DNA from: Neovahlkampfia damariscottae
Taxonomy: Eukaryota > Heterolobosea > Selenaionea > Neovahlkampfiida > Neovahlkampfiidae
Length of the DNA: 64,000 nucleotides
Direction: 5' to 3'
Assembly (NCBI GenBank): GCA_016618085.1
Contig: JABLTG010000066.1
Coordinates: 32,765 to 96,764, forward strand
Below the pieces are notes generated by a model that was not told where the DNA came from, searched no databases, and saw only the letters and a list, made by a program, of their open reading frames with translations. The translations under genes were made by a program, and so were the position numbers. Positions 63,021-64,000 of this stretch are shown here, piece after piece; the first letter of the stretch is position 1, and the number at the start of each line of letters is the position of its first letter.

Positions 63021-64000
63021 ATGACCAAGATTTACGTTTTACTCATTGCTCTGATATTCACCATTAGTGCTGTTTCATCAAAATTCACACCACCAGATGA
63101 TTGTGTATTAAATGCAAACAAATACCGTCTTCCAAGATCAATCTTTCCAGCTGGATACGACATTGCTTTAAATCCAAGTTTAAAAACATTCGACTACACA
63201 GGAAAAACAAGCATTGGACTTCAAGTAACATCATATTTATTCATTTTTTTTCAAAGATTGCTCAAGAAACTTCATGTGTTGTAATTAACACAGAAGACTT
63301 AAAATTCAAAAAAGGTGACATTGAATTAAGATCACCTGAAGGAATATTTAAACCTGAAAAACTTCATGTATCAAAAGAAACATTACAAGCTATTATTGTA
63401 TTCAAAAGAAAATTGAAAAAAGGTTTTCGTTATGTTATTTCAATCAACTTCAAAGCTGATATCAGAACTGACCTTCGTGGATTTTACAAATCAAGTTATA
63501 ATGATAGAGGAACAACAAAATATTTAGCTGTCACTCAATTTGAAGCTTTATCAGCTAGAACAGCATTTCCATGTTTTGATGAACCATTATTCAGATCTAC
63601 TTTTAAAATGAAAATTGAAATTAACAATGATGAACCAAAAATTATGGCTTTATCAAATATGCCAACTAGAAGTGTCAAAACTATTGGAACTAAAAAAGTT
63701 TATGATTTTAAAGTTTCACCAAATATGTCTTCATACCTTGTTGCTTTTGCTATTGGTGAATTTGAACATATTGAAAAAAGAGGACCTTTTCAAACTAACT
63801 TTAGAGTTTTTACAACTGCTGGTTTTAAAGAAGAAGGTAAATTCGCTCTTGATGTAGCTATCAATTGTACAAGATGGTTCAATGAATTTTTCCAAATTCC
63901 ATATCATTTACCAAAATTTGATCAAATTGCTATTCCAGATTTCAGAGCTGGAGCTATGGAAAATTGGGGTTTAGTTACTTATAGAGTTGCTCTTCTTCTT
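63021..64000 (+). CDS. M1-family zinc aminopeptidase, 5' part
   Basis: Exon 63021-63224, intron 63225-63256 (32 nt), second exon running off the right edge. A signal peptide (M-T-K-I-Y-V-L-L-I-A-L-I-F-T-I-S-A-V-S-S) begins the protein. The visible 316 residues cover the N-terminal saddle domain (Y-D-I-A-L-N-P, A-R-T-A-F-P-C-F-D-E-P, F-A-I-G-E-F) and the substrate-binding G-A-M-E-N-W-G-L-V-T-Y-R; the H-E-x-x-H zinc site should lie just beyond the window. A secreted or lysosomal aminopeptidase. Confidence 0.96.

Overview
The window is nuclear DNA from an unidentified, very AT-rich, compact, probably free-living protist. The evidence is about 50 protein genes on both strands, most broken by very short GT-AG introns. 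Every intron that can be placed with confidence is about 24-43 nt, and exon sums keep frame. Codons end in A/T, stops are mostly TAA, and intergenic gaps are often 10-100 bp. QCR9 and a LYRM2-like gene imply aerobic mitochondria. ATG10, a mannose-6-phosphate-receptor-like protein, ERGIC3, a RasGEF with a LisH-like motif, KCTD9-like, kelch and RCC1 proteins imply a full eukaryotic endomembrane and signalling repertoire. I cannot name the lineage; several features (compactness, tiny introns, LisH-RasGEF) would fit a heterotrophic amoeboflagellate. I saw no tRNA, rRNA, transposon, virus or CRISPR array. Layout: 1-4.8 kb holds a cut gene of unknown function, a short EGF-like membrane protein, a stum/SPEC3-like membrane protein, an unknown single-pass protein and a secreted metallophosphoesterase. 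4.9-19.9 kb holds SPB1 (rRNA methyltransferase), QCR9, a BTB-GAF protein, SBP2, an unknown secreted/membrane protein, ERGIC3, a RasGEF, a possible transcription factor, YqgF, LYRM2, ATG10 and an oxysterol-binding protein. 20-29.6 kb is one intronless gene for a 3185-residue tail-to-tail coiled coil with an N-terminal membrane anchor. 29.6-38.3 kb holds an unknown coiled-coil protein, the PP2A scaffold subunit, two tandem Csm1/Pcs1-like (monopolin) genes, a mannose-6-phosphate-receptor-like gene, a nucleoplasmin-FKBP and a small basic protein. 38.5-42.5 kb is a tandem array of three related glycosyltransferases. 42.6-50.2 kb holds GCP2 (gamma-tubulin complex), a KCTD9-like protein, a small membrane protein, a secreted low-complexity protein, ABITRAM, a mitochondrial-type RCC1 protein and a eukaryotic DUF501 protein. 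50.8-52.4 kb has a second secreted low-complexity protein and a collagen-like protein. 52.5-64 kb holds a membrane-tethered serine carboxypeptidase, TMEM19, a thiol dioxygenase (ADO type), a kelch protein, a gamma-secretase-activating-protein (GSAP) homologue, a small membrane protein, an F-box/TMEM185-like membrane protein and a cut M1 aminopeptidase. Two themes stand out. First, splicing: besides tiny introns there are micro-exons of 16, 12, 9, 7 and apparently 1 nt, and one pair of introns placed back to back with nothing between them; the 1-nt exon in the RCC1 gene is needed to restore the conserved Gly-Glu-x-Gly-x-Leu-Gly motif. Second, promoters: a CCAAT / ATTGG element lies within about 5-75 nt of nearly every start codon, in either orientation, often shared between divergent genes, while TATA boxes are seen at only a few genes. 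Many first in-frame ATGs fall inside this element (CCAATG), so the next ATG is probably the true start.
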